Shown here piece by piece: positions 23,001-36,100 of a DNA stretch of 64,000 bases. The translations under genes and the position numbers were made by a program. The stretch comes from Marisa cornuarietis. Taxonomy: Eukaryota > Mollusca > Gastropoda > Architaenioglossa > Ampullariidae. The stretch is taken from positions 1,625,501 through 1,689,500 of the forward strand of contig SMMW01000576.1 of NCBI GenBank assembly GCA_004794655.1, in the 5' to 3' direction. The number at the start of each line of letters is the position of its first letter. Positions within the stretch are counted from its first letter, which is position 1. Below the pieces are notes generated by a model. It did not search any database. It saw only the letters and a program-made list of their open reading frames with translations, and was not told the origin of the DNA.

Positions 23001-24111
23001 CAGTCTGCTCCTGCTTCAAATTATCTCCAAGTTGACGGGTGCACGGTTGTAAACTGTGCGCCTCGCCCCTCTGCTTCACTGGGTGGAACACATACATCCT
23101 CGGGTGTCTGTCGGCGGGAGCCCCAGCGGTCGTTGTTGCAGCTAAAGAAATCTTCCGTTGGCCATCCGGTGCACCAGCCATCACGAAACAGTCTTCTCCG
23201 AACGTGAACTCGGCCCAGGTTCGTTTTGGTCAAGAGGAAAGGGTTGGAAGAGGGGATGGGGGGTAAGGTCGATCGTCGACCCTTCAAGCTCGAGGGATGG
23301 GCATCAGTCTTACGTAGGCAAAATGTCCCCGTCATGGTAAACAATGATAACTTTCAACCCAGCTTAGCGCGAAGTTGGCCCACTTCTTTGTCGAGACATC
23401 AAGAGTTCGAACAGATAAACTTTGGCTGTAGATAGACTCGCCATCAGGGGAAGAGTTCTCTTCAAGGCGAGTTTTTGGGTTGCCCGTGACGTCAAGCACC
23501 AGCTTGCGGCGTCCCCAGACCAGTCGGCCAAAGTATACCTTCGGGGTCGTCATACTACGTTTCGGGACTCCTGAATTTTTTTTCCCAAAGTTTCATGTTA
23601 TGCATTCCGCCCCCCCACCCTCCCACTTACCACCGACCGCAATCACAATTACAGCCTGGATGCTAATGCTAACCCTAGCTGTCAGCCAAAATCCTTATAA
23701 AATATCTAGGAACCAGCTAGTGCGCACGTGGACCTCTGCCCGACTCTAAGCTACCGACATCCGAACACATCATTTACCGTGAGGCGTTGTTGTTTATCGG
23801 TGGTAGCTGGGGGTAAAGACACTGTCAGCACGATGTTTACGAACATGCACAACCACGACATGCACTGCAATGTTCAGGCAAAGAGCGCGCAACAGACATA
23901 CTTCATGTCCAGCACACTGACAGTAAGGGAACAGGGCACCACCAGTAGCATTCATCTTTTGCATTCGTTAGCGCCATGTTAAAACATGTTACATCTATAC
24001 ATATATACATATGCGCGCGCCGTTTAAACGAAGTCGAATATTCTTTTTTTTTATTCAGGGAAATCTGCCGCCACGCACAACCCACAGCTCTCTCACCTCC
24101 CCCTAATTTTA

Positions 24112-24112
<1 letters not shown>

Positions 24113-24151
<39 letters not shown>
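24113..24151. repeat. CAA trinucleotide repeat
   Basis: About 13 uninterrupted CAA units lie in the large intron; the minus (transcribed-sense) strand reads GTT repeats. Confidence 0.9.
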
Positions 24152-24152
<1 letters not shown>

Positions 24153-24585
24153 CTGGTTACTGAATGGATCGGCAGAGAATGCCACATCTAGTGCCGAAGT
24201 AGCTATCACTGAGGCTGCTTTAGTCTGGGCTTGAAACCTCGCGAGGTTTTCTGGTTGTTACATCATCAAAACTGTCGCTGCTTACGTTCGGTTCTTGCCC
24301 GTGAGGGTGATCTGATCCGCGTGGTTTGGCTCTCTGAGCGTCGCCTTCCCGTATGCACGTGCTCACAAACCTGTCTCCTCAGTCCCACGCACTTTTGCCT
24401 ATCTGTGACAACGAGTTTACAAGGCCGCGGGTTATCTTCTTTTCTTTCTAATCGCCGCCAAGCATTACGTCAAACAGCTTACCATATCACTCCAACCACC
24501 CTCTGTTTGATTCAGTAGATGTCCTTCTCGAATGATGTTGATGAAAACACCGGTTGGAGATAAAACGGCGGACGGTTAGCTCAGA

Positions 24586-25070
24586 CCGACTGGTCAAATG
24601 ACCCCCGAGGTAGACCTCAACTATATAGGTCGGCAAGTCAAATGATCCTCCAAGGTATTGGCGGTATTGGTCTTTACGCCAAGCCGAGCAACAAAGGTCA
24701 TATCACGGCAAAGCAGCCAGCCTTGTAATCAGATGGCACACACAGAGAAAGAACATCGTGCCCGAGACGAGCTCTCAATCCAGGATAGCAAATCTTCAGG
24801 CGCTAACCGTTGTGCCACCGGACAGCTCATCCCTCCCACCACGAAGTAGACCTAAAGTGTTGCTCGACTGGTATGGTAAAACGAGCTCCAAGGTAAACCT
24901 TTCTTGTTGGAGCTCCGATATAACTGTGACCTGTCGATCGACTAGGCCAATGATCTCCGAAGCAGTATAGCTGTAAATTGACTGATCAAATGATTTCTGT
25001 TGTGGATCTGACCTGTAGGTCGACAGGTGAAATGACCTCGTAGACATAACTAATCTATAGGTCTTGGAAT
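24586..25070. repeat. Degenerate tandem repeat split by a SINE
   Basis: Diverged units share a core close to GGTCAAATGACC followed by CCGAGGTAGAC-like sequence and a TAGGTCGAC-like segment. They occur at about 24586-24660 and again at about 24840-25070, with a spacing of roughly 50-60 bp. The block between them is the SINE at 24665-24826, so the SINE appears to have landed inside the array. The units are too diverged for an exact copy number by eye. Confidence 0.5.
24665..24826 (-). mobile_element. tRNA-derived SINE copy (diverged)
   Basis: This copy is collinear with the SINE at 32971-33157 in the same orientation. It shares the A-box region (plus strand GCGCTAACCGTTGTGCCACC), the central CACGGCAAAGCAGCCAGCC block and the 3' end ATTGGTCTTTACGCC. 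It lacks about 13-17 bp present in the other copy between the A and B boxes. No clear target duplication is seen, consistent with an older insertion. Confidence 0.7.
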
Positions 25071-27367
25071 GCCAAGGAGTGCATCACCACCGAGCGGCAC
25101 AGCAAAGTTGTACAAGAGTACATTTGCCGCAAGTACACTTTGCTACGAGTGTCACATGCAACTCTCAAACCATAACGCCGACGGCTATTTGTGAGCATCC
25201 GCAACAGGTACCGATATTCAAACACACTAGAATTTGTTAACCCATAGAAAAGACAAATTTATTGACGATAGCAAGCTTCAAAATCCTGTAAATTAATAAT
25301 CTGAAAATAACATTAAGTGGTCAAGCGTTTATATAACGCATAAACTGAGGACCTATCAACACAGCAAAGCAAGCAGGCAAGCGAGAGAGACAGACAAGCC
25401 TAGATGACCGAAGACAGTTCGGAGACTGGGTGAACAGAAAATCGTAGCCCTTAGAACATTCACCTTTCCCAATCTAACCCACTATGGTGCCGGATACATG
25501 GCCTGTGGTGCACAACCTCAGGGGCAGCAATGGCCGTCGAAAAGTCGGCAACCACGCAAGCGAAGACGCTGTTAATGGCGAGCGACGCACGAGGCGGATG
25601 CTGAAGGCCTCTGGGCAGTGGAGTTGCGCCAAGGACCTTCAGGCTGGCTGACCGACATTTTGCGGTTCTCATTGCAACTAGTCCATACCCAAACCTTCAG
25701 AAGGTCACAAAGTCTGCAAACTGTATTTGCAAGGGAGGAAAAAAACCCAACGGATTTCACTTGTATGCGCATGTCCAGAATTCAATTCATTCACAACCTC
25801 AGCAAAAACAGCCAGGTGAATGAGACACATCAAGGTCACAGCCTTGAACAACTTTCATGCGCAGGAAGCTGTGGGGGAGTAAAACTTTCTTCTTATTTAT
25901 TAGCTTGAATGGAAGTCACACACAGTGCTTTGTGCTTAGTGGTTCATTATCCGGAGTGCCATGACGTTTACGCAAATTTCATCCGGCCATAAAATCCGTA
26001 GACGTCCTGTATTTTGGTTTGTGCACTCAGATAGGACTAGTACAATAATTAGAATGCTCGACAACTAAAGAGGGTATGTGTACAGGAGACAGAGTGCACA
26101 GGGTGCATGTACAGAAAAAGGTGTACATAAAGAGGGCGGATGCACAAAAGGGTGTGGGCATCAATGGTCCAATGGCTCCAGTCGTCTTCCCGGACAGAAA
26201 ATTACGTTATAGCATCTGATGTAATAGGATTCAATGATATCATTATTGTAATTTTAATTAGTTAATCATCAGATTTGTTACGGTATAAGGCAATGAATCT
26301 CTATCACACTGGGTCCCGGCTAGGCAGTATCAAAATGCATGTCATCGAGATTAATAACCCTCAGTCGGATGTTCACCCCTCGTGTCCGACAAAGGCAGTT
26401 GTATTCTGGATGTGTCATTTGTTGCCAGGAATGGCCGTCAGGCGACTTCCTCTTGGTCACTCCGGCTTCACCACCTCTATCACTCTGACCATGATGTCGT
26501 AAGTTAACTATAATGACAAAGGTCAGCGTTGTGCGGGCCTCTAGCAGGCTCTTGTACAAGACGTTTTATTTAAAAAAAAGCAAATGTAGATAAAGCGAAA
26601 AATAGGGCCAGCTGTCGCGCATACACCGCTATTGCTGCAACTCATTATGCTCACCCAACGACTGGTTAAGGGGGAAAAAGAGACAGGGAGCGATACAGAC
26701 AGAAGACAACACTAAAAAGAACGAAGGACAGAATAAAGAGGAAAAAAAAGAAACATATTATGAAATATACGCACGTACAAACGCGCATGCTCTCTCTGCA
26801 GTAGGTATTGACGCAAGTTGACGTGAGAGACGACAAAAACGTTTATGGCAGAAAATTCTAGAAGTCTGTAAAGTGCATGGGCACAGGTGCAGAAGTACAG
26901 AGAGCGAAGGAGGAGCGGCAACAGCGATGCTGTGTAGATGCAAGCTATCCTCCCATGTCTGCTCGCCTACAGTTTTGTGATGTCAAGTAAAAAGCCATCC
27001 GAGTTCCAAGGATTTATGTTCCGAAGGGAATGAATTGCCGCATAAGACTTCTCTGCGCTTGATCTCAGCGACATGATTTCTTGGCTGCACCTATCAAAAA
27101 CTGCTTTTTCCAGAGGAAGAAAGTTTATGCAGTGTTACCCGGTAGAAAACCACTTACTGCAAAGCACCTCCGCTATTGCTTTAACAAGTCAGTGAGCAGG
27201 GAATGCTTCTAGACAATCGCACTCTTTGTGGACGTGTAAACGCACTCCAAGACCGAAGAGCGAACCACTGCTTAAAGCGGTGCCTACATTTTACTGGCAA
27301 GAAATCCAATTTATTTGAAAATAATTCGAATAAACACTGTATGCAAGATCGAAAGACACCATAAAAT

Positions 27368-27390
27368 CAACCAACCAACCAACCAACCCA
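27368..27390. repeat. CCAA tetranucleotide repeat
   Basis: About five CCAA units lie in the large intron. Confidence 0.75.
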
Positions 27391-30236
27391 CCAAGCTCTC
27401 AGCTTCCATCCAAAATTAAGCGACTCCCCGCCTATCTAACAAAGCCCAGAAGATTACAAATTATTTTGACACCAAGCGTCAACTTCACGATCAGGATGTT
27501 TTTTTTTCGGCGTAACAACACTACCATGGGCAATGTACTAAAAACTGACAATGCAGAAGATATCTGTCACCTGTATTCTTCTATAAGGCTCGTGTTACGG
27601 TGTATAAATAGCTCATTCAAACTATCCAATCGCTACAAAAGCACATGAGCAGGAAAAAGGAAACGTGTGGGTACTATGACAACAAAATGTTACTACCGCG
27701 ACCCACTCCTGCACGACCGAGGCCAGAAGTATGTCGGACAGGACAGCTCTCCGGAAACGTCACAAAATGAGTAGTGGTTCGCCGCCAACTATCTCCCCTT
27801 TGTTTGATAACAGGTTACGTCCCTTGATGGCAAGCGAGGTGGCGCACGACGCCTGAATGAGGTACAGGCTGAACACGTCTGGCGCAGACTACGAAGCAAG
27901 AGTGCCTCGCGGTCACATTCATGCAAACACACACCTGGGGAAAAAGTCAGAACACAATCATGCATAAACATGACACTGTGTCAAATTCGTCTCTGCGTAT
28001 CGCGAATGTGTACATCTGTGGAGATAGAAAGCTGACATCATTGACCGCTTAAATTATTCTGCATCAGTTTGTGAAGAACGAACAAAAAATCTAGAAAAGA
28101 AGTAACATTCTAGCACTCATCAATTCACCACGGTATCGTCCCGCTTGACACAAATGTTATTTCAGTGAGGCTACCTAACCCTCCTTCCGTTTTTAATCGC
28201 CAAATAGACGACCTTGACCCCACACTGTGTCCACTCACCAGTCCAGTTTTCCAGTCTGACAGAAGGCTGCGTTTTGAAGACCAAGATATCTACCTTCTTC
28301 AGGTTGGCCTTGTCAAGGCGGAAATACACACTTAAAAATGTTGTCAATGAAATGCGCAACTGTCACGAGAGGGAGGCTCGCAAAGCAAGGGTATTATTTT
28401 TATGCTGACTTTGCGTATGTTTTATGAGTTGCTGTCGCGGTAATGGTGGCTTTTTGCCTGCAGCTTGTCGACCATGAAAAGGACAGGCTAGCTAAAAGAA
28501 CTGTCATTGTTTCACGGCGCATAGACACTGTTTAACGACAGGACTGCCTTTTGCAAAGAAATTTTGATGATTCGGGTGATAAAACACTCTGACTTCCTTA
28601 TTTCACAATAAGATCGTAAAGAATGTCCAAACAAACAGGATTAGGGGCAGTGGCACCTATGTGTTGGTTTGACAGAAGGGAAACTCTTCAAGTAATGCTT
28701 ACATCTGGAAGCGAGCCAGGTTTCTTGGCCAGGAACCGTGAAAGAAAATCTGTTTTTTTATTTTTTTGGTATATGCATACCTCTAGAACATTACTGTGCA
28801 CTCCTCCACCAAATATAAAACCAACCAACAAAAACGCAAACAAATACAATACCCCGCTCACAAAAAATGTTGGAAAAATAAATTTTGCGATGAAAGTGGT
28901 TGAACAGGAAGAGAGTGTTATATACCATGTCCATTATGCAATTCCTGCTTTCTGTCAACCTGTAACACCCAGCAGATGACGACGCCAAAGAGTTAATCGT
29001 TGTGGCGCCGTCAGACACTGATGTTCTCGCTGCCTACCTCCCGCTACTTCAGGTTGCAGATGAGTTTTGGCAGTAACCCGCCAACTTCACAGTCGGAGGT
29101 AAAAAGTGCCTCGGGTGTTAATGGCGGCGGTGGTGGTGGAGGGGAGGAGGTTAGAATCTGACAAGGAGTTGGCTCAAGCCGTCAAGGACACCCTACGTCA
29201 CGGTTCTAAATTAGGTAGCACGTGCCCACGTGATTGCAAAAGAGAGAAAGTCTGGAATCTACAAGGTGAGCTGGTACGTACAAACCAAATACTTTCTGTC
29301 CTACACCCGCCGCCCCCAACCCTCCAAACTCATCCGCAAATCGCTGCTGTTAGTCGCGGAGTGCGCCACTCCACGTCTGGCACCAGGCGTTCCTCGCCGC
29401 AAACGCTGCATGCGTCGTGTTGAGGCGATTTCTGAGAATAAGAAGAAAGTGGGAAACCGGAGCCGGATGCAGCGCCTACACTCTTCTCTCATCGCCAACT
29501 TTTTCAGACAACAGTAACATCCAAACAACCGCTGAAGCCTCTTTCCATGTTTTCTTTACGAAGCAGAAACAGAGAGGGAGGGAGAGTGAGAGGGCGGCAG
29601 GGACCCACTCCTGGCATGGTCAAACAAACAATGCCGGTGAGAAAACGTGAATGACCTTCCGACCAGAAGGCGGTGTGTCTGCAGCAGCAGCACGGGGAGG
29701 AAAAGTAGGTCACGGAATCATGGTGTTCACCTTACTGCGTACACTACTAGAGGGAGGAGAGGGAGCGACGGCTGTTGCGCAGTAACTTTGGCCGGAGTCC
29801 AGCAAACAAGACAGAGCGACTGGGGGGGTCTGCAACAAGTCCAGATGCTGCTCCGATCCCTCGGTGTGGAGCGTCGCAGCCGAATAGCAGACTCGGAACC
29901 ACTTGCACCCTTCAACGACATCACTAACTTGTCTAAGCGCGCTCCCCCCTTACCCCCACGACCCCTCCTTTTAAAGTGCACGTAGGGAATCGGAAGCATC
30001 GCAGTCTTTTGTTCCTCAGGTCTGATGCACTCAGGTGTTCCGGTGCACTAAGGGTACCTGGAATCACAAATCACCTGCCCAGCTGGCGCTTGTTTTGTCG
30101 GAACTCCACGTTGGGGATCACTTAGGAGGTTTCCGTGAAGGCGTTTCCTCGTGTACGAGTCAAGCCTCCCACTCCTGTCCCCAGCAAAAAAAAAAAATAA
30201 AAAAAAAATAAATAAAAAGGATGGTACAGGCTTTAC

Positions 30237-30417
30237 CTCCCTCTTTCAACGTGAAGCAATCCAGCCTACCGAACAGGTAACCAATGAGAACAATGACTGG
30301 AATAAATTCTGTCTGTAAATCAAGTCTCCAATGGCTAACAAGTCGCCTTGTTCCTTTTCGTGCAGCAACCTTAGATCTCACTGTAGTATAAGCCCTTCCT
30401 TCTTCACGGCAGCTCAT
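30237..30417 (-). CDS. Weaker candidate first exon of another PDE4 short form
   Basis: A minus-strand ATG at 30415-30417 in a good Kozak context (GCGACCATGA) opens 60 codons and then meets the donor GGGAG|GTAAAG (last base 30237). The length is 181 nt, so the frame leaves in phase 1 and would join 13457-13650 as ...LKEG-DKQQELDL. The peptide begins MSCREEGRAYTTVRS, is basic, and has a hydrophobic stretch (FIPVIVLIGYLFG). A CCAAT box (GACCAATCAG on the minus strand, ~30434-30443) lies about 20 bp upstream of the ATG. Phase agreement has a one-in-three chance of arising by accident, and no TATA box is evident, so this is only a candidate. Confidence 0.2.
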
Positions 30418-32582
30418 GGTCGCCGTCTCTGATTGGTCGATCGTATACCTTAACGGCTTAACCCATCCTTTCCAAAAGGCGCCTGTAATCTGAGCAGTCG
30501 TCCAATGTTTTCAGGAAAGTTGAGAAAACGGAACCTGGAAAGGATAAACAACTGAAGAGGGAAAGGGAAGGAGGAAAGAAATTGGAAAGGAAAATAAATT
30601 ACTGGACAGACTGGAAAAGCCCTCGATTTCTGGATCGAAGTCTTTCAGAATTAAACTTCAACGAATTACAAGATCACCATATTTAGGCACTTTGAATAAT
30701 TACGTTTTCAAATGACGAACACATGATCATCGAGGAACATACACATAAGCAAGTCCGAAATGTTCTGTTTAATTTTTATCTCGTTTGATGTCCAGCTATG
30801 AGGACCGCCAGGTCTGATGCCCAGCTCTGGAGACCCTCGTGTTTGATCGTTGGATTTCCACCGACATCGGGTGGATCTAGTGCAAGGTCACGGCGACTTC
30901 TATTTTCAGTGAACGATGTCAGAAATAGAGATTAGACTAAAAAAGAAGGTCTAAAAACATTCCTATCTATAACAAGATAATAAGAGTGACACGAAGGTTC
31001 TGACGTAGGATACCAGCAGGACAGATCCTGACCATAGCAGGGTTCGGCACGCCTGTTGGCGGCTGCCATCAACAGAGGTGGATCCCCGACTGTGGGTGTT
31101 CTTGTGTCTCAGCATGACCAGAATGGCTGGCAGTCACGCATAATTTTCACCCAGTGCTGAATTCTTTACGACTGTAAATCTTACATAGCTGTAAAAGCCC
31201 ATCGGAATTCAAACGACACTGATATTCACCTTCCACGTCCCTTCCGACCCACCACGCATTCCTATGAACGCAAGTTTAACAACTGAAATAAAATTTTGTT
31301 GATAAGAAGTTTGTGTTCAACATGCAATGTTCGCTGAAAATTAACTGGAAGAAAAGCGAGAATAATCGCTGGTCTACAATTACCAATCTTCTGCATGAAA
31401 AATATCAAACATTTGAAAGTAAAATGAGGATAAAATAAGCAATTGAAAGAAAGGAGCCTCTATAAAGTGGGGTCAAGATGGACAGACAACTCAGTCTCAT
31501 GATGCTTTACGAGGATGAGGGAATTTCTGTAAACACGTTTGAGCTGCAGAAAAAATATGGTTTTCGAAGTGTGGAGTATGGGAGTACAAAGTAGGGGGGG
31601 GGAAGGTTGAACAGGATGCTGACGTAATCTATGCTTTAACTTGGCATTTTCTGCGCCCTAGTGCATGCTGGGAAAGCCGACCAACGACAATACTGTTTTG
31701 CAGAAAACTACATGCACAGACATACACAGACATTTCTCTTTTTCTCTCACTCGCTCAAGTAACACCCACACATCATGGGGACTAACTTCTTTCTTTCAAG
31801 AACCATTTAAAACACAATGCGGTAAATAAAACGCGACGTAAATTAAGGGAATAACATGGGAAAACCTGTCTCGGATGCTGACGGAAATCCCACGTAAAAG
31901 CAGATGGAAGTACTCAGACAACAGCATCAGGCAAGCAGCCAAAACAACGACCTTTTCCTTACTCCGCCTCACACTACCTCTACAAGCCTTTGTTTTGTTT
32001 TTTTCACGTTGCTCGAGTTACGCGTTCATGTAGCGCCACAACTCTACCGAGCACCAGTAACACACATACAAACAACGCCTGTATCTACAGTGACGTCATG
32101 CCAGAAATCCAAAACAATTTTGCAAACGTGGAAAACAAGTTTTAAGAATGAAAACTGTGTAAACACTTGTTTCAGATACTTTTTGCGAAATACTCTTTTC
32201 TCCAAACGTCACCTCAATGGTTAACTTTTAATCGAAAGACATTAAATTTTTGTGTGTGTGTGTGTTTGTGTGTGTGGTGACCTCCTCGGGCAACGCCGGG
32301 TCCCCTTGCTTGTAAATATATTCAAACATGCACACCTAACAGTTAAGGATTTGGCTTCTCGTGGCAGTAATGGTGTTGACATGACTGAAAACAGCATTAG
32401 CTTTAAGAGATTAAGAAAACACGAAAGCATAGCTGTTCACTCCCTTTTTGTTGCTGAGATGAATGGGATTTACTGGGAAACAGAGTTTGGCAAACACCGT
32501 GCGATATTGCCTGCTGTGAAAACACAACGATGTGGACAGAAAATTTCTTTTCCTTTTAACTTGTCATCAATAGCAGTACGTG

Positions 32583-32639
<57 letters not shown>
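32583..32639. repeat. TCAA tetranucleotide microsatellite
   Basis: About 14 uninterrupted TCAA units. In one plus-strand frame it would read as a repeated NQSI peptide, but this is an artefact of the repeat. Confidence 0.95.
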
Positions 32640-32956
32640 GTGTTTTCCCTCTTTTCTATACCCACCACACAACGACACACATACACATGCGCGCACACGT
32701 GCAAAGGTCTATTTTTTTCACCGGACATAGTGCTGAAGCGTTTTATCTGCGAAGTGTCCCAAAGTCCCGCAGTGCCAGTCATACTCCGGCCAATGTACTG
32801 GCAAACAAGTTTGGACTTAGCTCAATATGTTGAACAGAGCTCCAATTTTCCAAACGATCACCCCTCAAACCCCCCACCCCACCCACACAAACACACCCAC
32901 ACAAACACGCACAGTCTCTCTCTTTCACATACATGTTAACACGCTCAACCTTGACC

Positions 32957-33171
32957 CTAGAAAAAAGCAATTTTTTTTAAATTGGTGTTTTACGCCGAGC
33001 CAGCAACTAAGGCTATATCACGGCAAGGCAGCCAGCCCTGTAAACAGATGCCACATGCAGAGAAAGAACAGCTTGCCCGCGACGAGAACTGAACCCAGGA
33101 CAGCCAGCCTTCACTGTATTGGTGACAGGCGCTAACCGTTGCGCCACCGGACCGCCTCTAGAAAAAAGCAA
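32957..33171 (-). mobile_element. tRNA-derived SINE with a perfect 14 bp target duplication
   Basis: The body (32971-33157) lies on the minus strand. Its 5' end has a tRNA-like A box (TGGCGCAACGGTTAGCGC, 33129-33146) and a B box (GGTTCAGTTCTCG, 33083-33095). It ends with GGCGTAAAACACCAATTT and a short A-run (T-run on the plus strand, ~32971-32978). It is flanked by identical 14 bp direct repeats CTAGAAAAAAGCAA at 32957-32970 and 33158-33171. Intact polymerase III boxes and an undamaged target duplication mark it as a fairly young retroposed copy. It relies on a LINE elsewhere for mobility, which is general knowledge of SINEs. Confidence 0.85.
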
Positions 33172-36100
33172 GAGCTCTTACATAGCACAGGGAAGTCTAT
33201 CGTCTGCATCCGTTTGAACTTGCATGGTCCGGATGCTAGTGGGCGATGTCGGCAACAGCTTACCCGTTTTAAAGACTGACATGAATCGCTTTTCTGGGAA
33301 AAATCCGGGAGAATATTTTTATCTTGGTCAAAACACCATCGCTTCTGCCGCCAGGGATCAGATAAACCCACAGCTCTGGATTCTTGCGTAACAGTCGCGG
33401 TCTACGGACAAAGTTTCCTAAAGTATCGACGTCTTTCGTAGTCTGTCTTCGTATCGATGTGCCTCGTATATCAGAGGGCGTAGTCAGACTTTTGCAATAT
33501 ATCGGCGTGTATCCATGCACCTAGTTTATCGCAGAGTTTTCAAAATGTGAAGTGATGATTTTTTTTTCAGATCATTCACTTTTCGAGCTATTAAGGAAAA
33601 TAACTTGTCACAACATTCAAATTATACCTATGGTTCATAAAAAGCTTTAAGTTTGTCGCATTAAATTTTTAAATTTAAAGATTTTTACCTTTGAACGTTA
33701 CGTGACTATCCTGACCCTCACATAAACTTTAGAAAGTTAAGTGACAATCTTCACATAAACTTTAGAAATACTATACTATTACGTGCTGATAACAAAACAA
33801 CTATAAATATATAAATACGAAAACAAAAGAATACAGACAAGAAGAAACAACTATAGAACAAAACAATAACTCACTTTCAATTAATCAAACTAACCCATCT
33901 CTGGGACTATTCACCACTAAGTCTGCCAATTTAGTGCTAGGACAACATCAGCGAGGCGCACGCTTACACAGGTAAACAACAGCGAGACCAGTCATCGAAC
34001 GCAGCCCCAAAATGCATCAACGCCCTGGACGTTTCGTAATGTCGTTTGACACAAAACGGTCTGTTTGCATCCCACCACCCTCTCGCTCCTCCCATAATAA
34101 TCCATCACAAGATTTATCATTGCCAGTTCCTGCGTAAGACGACATTTTTGGCCATTGTCTGCCGAAGGGGAACTCGAAGGCCAGAGGATCGAGACGTCGC
34201 TGAAGCCGGGTTGACAGTGTGGCTAACCGAATACCAGTGCCTAGCAATCAAAATTACTAATATCAGAATTCTAGGTGCTAGCTTCATCCATTTGCCGGCC
34301 CCAGGACGCGTATTCAAAACCTGAAGGTGAGGGCATGGACACCTGGTCTTCAAGACCTCTGCTACTCTAACTTTTATACTGAGGTCGAGTCTCGTTAACT
34401 CGCCACCATCCGTCCAGCACACAGTTTGGCGAGAACCAGGAGTGGCGACAGGGAGGGGAGCTTATTCACAGAACGTCCATCACTCTACGGGTAATACGTT
34501 GGCAGACTTCACAAGCTGTGTTGTTTGAACTTCAGAACTGCTGACATGTGATAAAATTAGCCTGCCATCGCTCACGTTCACTGAGGAGAAAAATTGTGAA
34601 TCATCGTTTTCATTCAGCAGGGTCAAAGGGTGGTGTGTTGCGTAAGAATGTCAACCAGTCTGGTGGAGAACTGCGATGAACAGACCTCCGCTATTATAAC
34701 AGCTGACTGTGTCAGTTCAAGAGACGATATGGAAATGAGAGAGTGCTGAACTTCTTTCCAACATACATTTCACACGCTTCTGCGGCACAGTTCAGACACT
34801 TGCTTTTCCACGAGTATATCACCTACAGATCGATGACTAACAGTCTGACTAAACCACTAAAAGTTAGAGGGTTAGAGCAGTGACAATCGCACACATCTTT
34901 TTTCAGTGTTTGCACCCAAGCCGAAATTTTAACCTAAGTAAAAATGTAAAAACTTGTAAAAGTCATCGTACGGGTGAAAGACCTATAACATAGTGGTCAT
35001 ATAAAAGTCTGCCAAACAAAAATCACATATTCATATACTCTTTGGAGATTGCAATGGGTTTTACAAGTTCATTGCTCAAAGTTAATTGTTTTTACCACTT
35101 GCCCCAGGCCAGAATTATCCACCAAGACCTCGTCTAGCGCTTTCCACGCTTTATTTATCACACAGTCGATTACAAGCTGTAGCCATCAGCTGCGATTGAC
35201 GAACATAATCCGTAAAACTCGTCAGGCGGCGATATTCTTCACGTATGGTGGGGAAAAGACGGGATCCTTTCTGTTTTACAGCAAATAACGTTTTCTTTTT
35301 TAACTTGAGAAAGAAAAGTGTGTGTGTGTGTGTGGCGGAAATTCCATTATGCCACAACCAGAGGCAAGAGGGGTGGTTCTAGGGTGGTGAGATACATGGG
35401 TGTCCCCCTACATCCCCACCAGCAGCAGTCATCGTCTCCCACAAACTGCACCCGACGCTGTCAAAAGTCGCCGAGACTTTACAGCCGGCACTCCATCATT
35501 CACGCATGCGCAAGGCATTAAGAGCGGCGCCACTGTGCTCACCGGACGGAATGCAACGCGCGTTATAAAGAGGTGGCGTCCGCATAACCGGGAGACAAAC
35601 ACGGCCGGGACTGGCGCCTAACAAGGTCATAAGCAAAGACATAAACATCATAGAATCACATTATAAAAGCATTAGTCTGAAGCATTATGAAAGCATTAGT
35701 ATAAAACATTACAAACTACCAGAGTGACGTGCTGAGACATTTGCACCAGAGACATCGTGGATACCGACACGCTCACCTGCGCGATGCTACCTTTCGGGTG
35801 AGTCATAAGTCACCATGCCCACTACCTCACAAAAAAGCGCAGACAAGTGCTTTGGATGCACGTGCAAAACAAAACAAAACAAAGCTACACACACAGGGTC
35901 GACTTACAATTTACACGTGTTCAAACTACGCGATTTACACGCGTTTGAGTTGTGTGATTTACATGATGTAAAAGAATCAAAACGAGGGGGGGACAGTTGG
36001 CAAAATATGACCATTAATATTTATAAGACTGCTTTTACTTGACAAGATTTAGGGAAGAGCGGGAACAGACTATTCTTATTGCGTCTAATTATGACTGATG

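Larger units (their letters stand above)
20015..30236 (-). other. Large PDE4 intron, section between candidate first exons
   Basis: The section contains GA runs (20071-20087, 21596-21615), a CA run (21671-21690), a CAA repeat (24113-24151), a degenerate tandem repeat interrupted by a SINE (24586-25070), a CCAA repeat (27368-27390) and a full CRE at 23487-23494. The 22.9-23.6 kb stretch is GC-rich with open frames on both strands, including a 73-codon minus-strand frame at 23332-23553 that reads fairly protein-like but has no convincing splice sites in the required phase. No gene is supported. Confidence 0.6.

Noticed and set aside
23332..23553. 73-codon minus-strand frame (MTTPKVYFGRLVWGRR...) as a PDE4 first exon
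   Set aside because: It reads protein-like and includes a CRE, but the CRE is inside the frame rather than upstream, and no good donor in phase 0 or 1 was found.
32252..32833. 193-codon plus-strand open frame with repeated NQSI peptide
   Set aside because: The repeat peptide comes from the TCAA microsatellite. The frame begins in a GT run, has no domain, and shows no splice logic.
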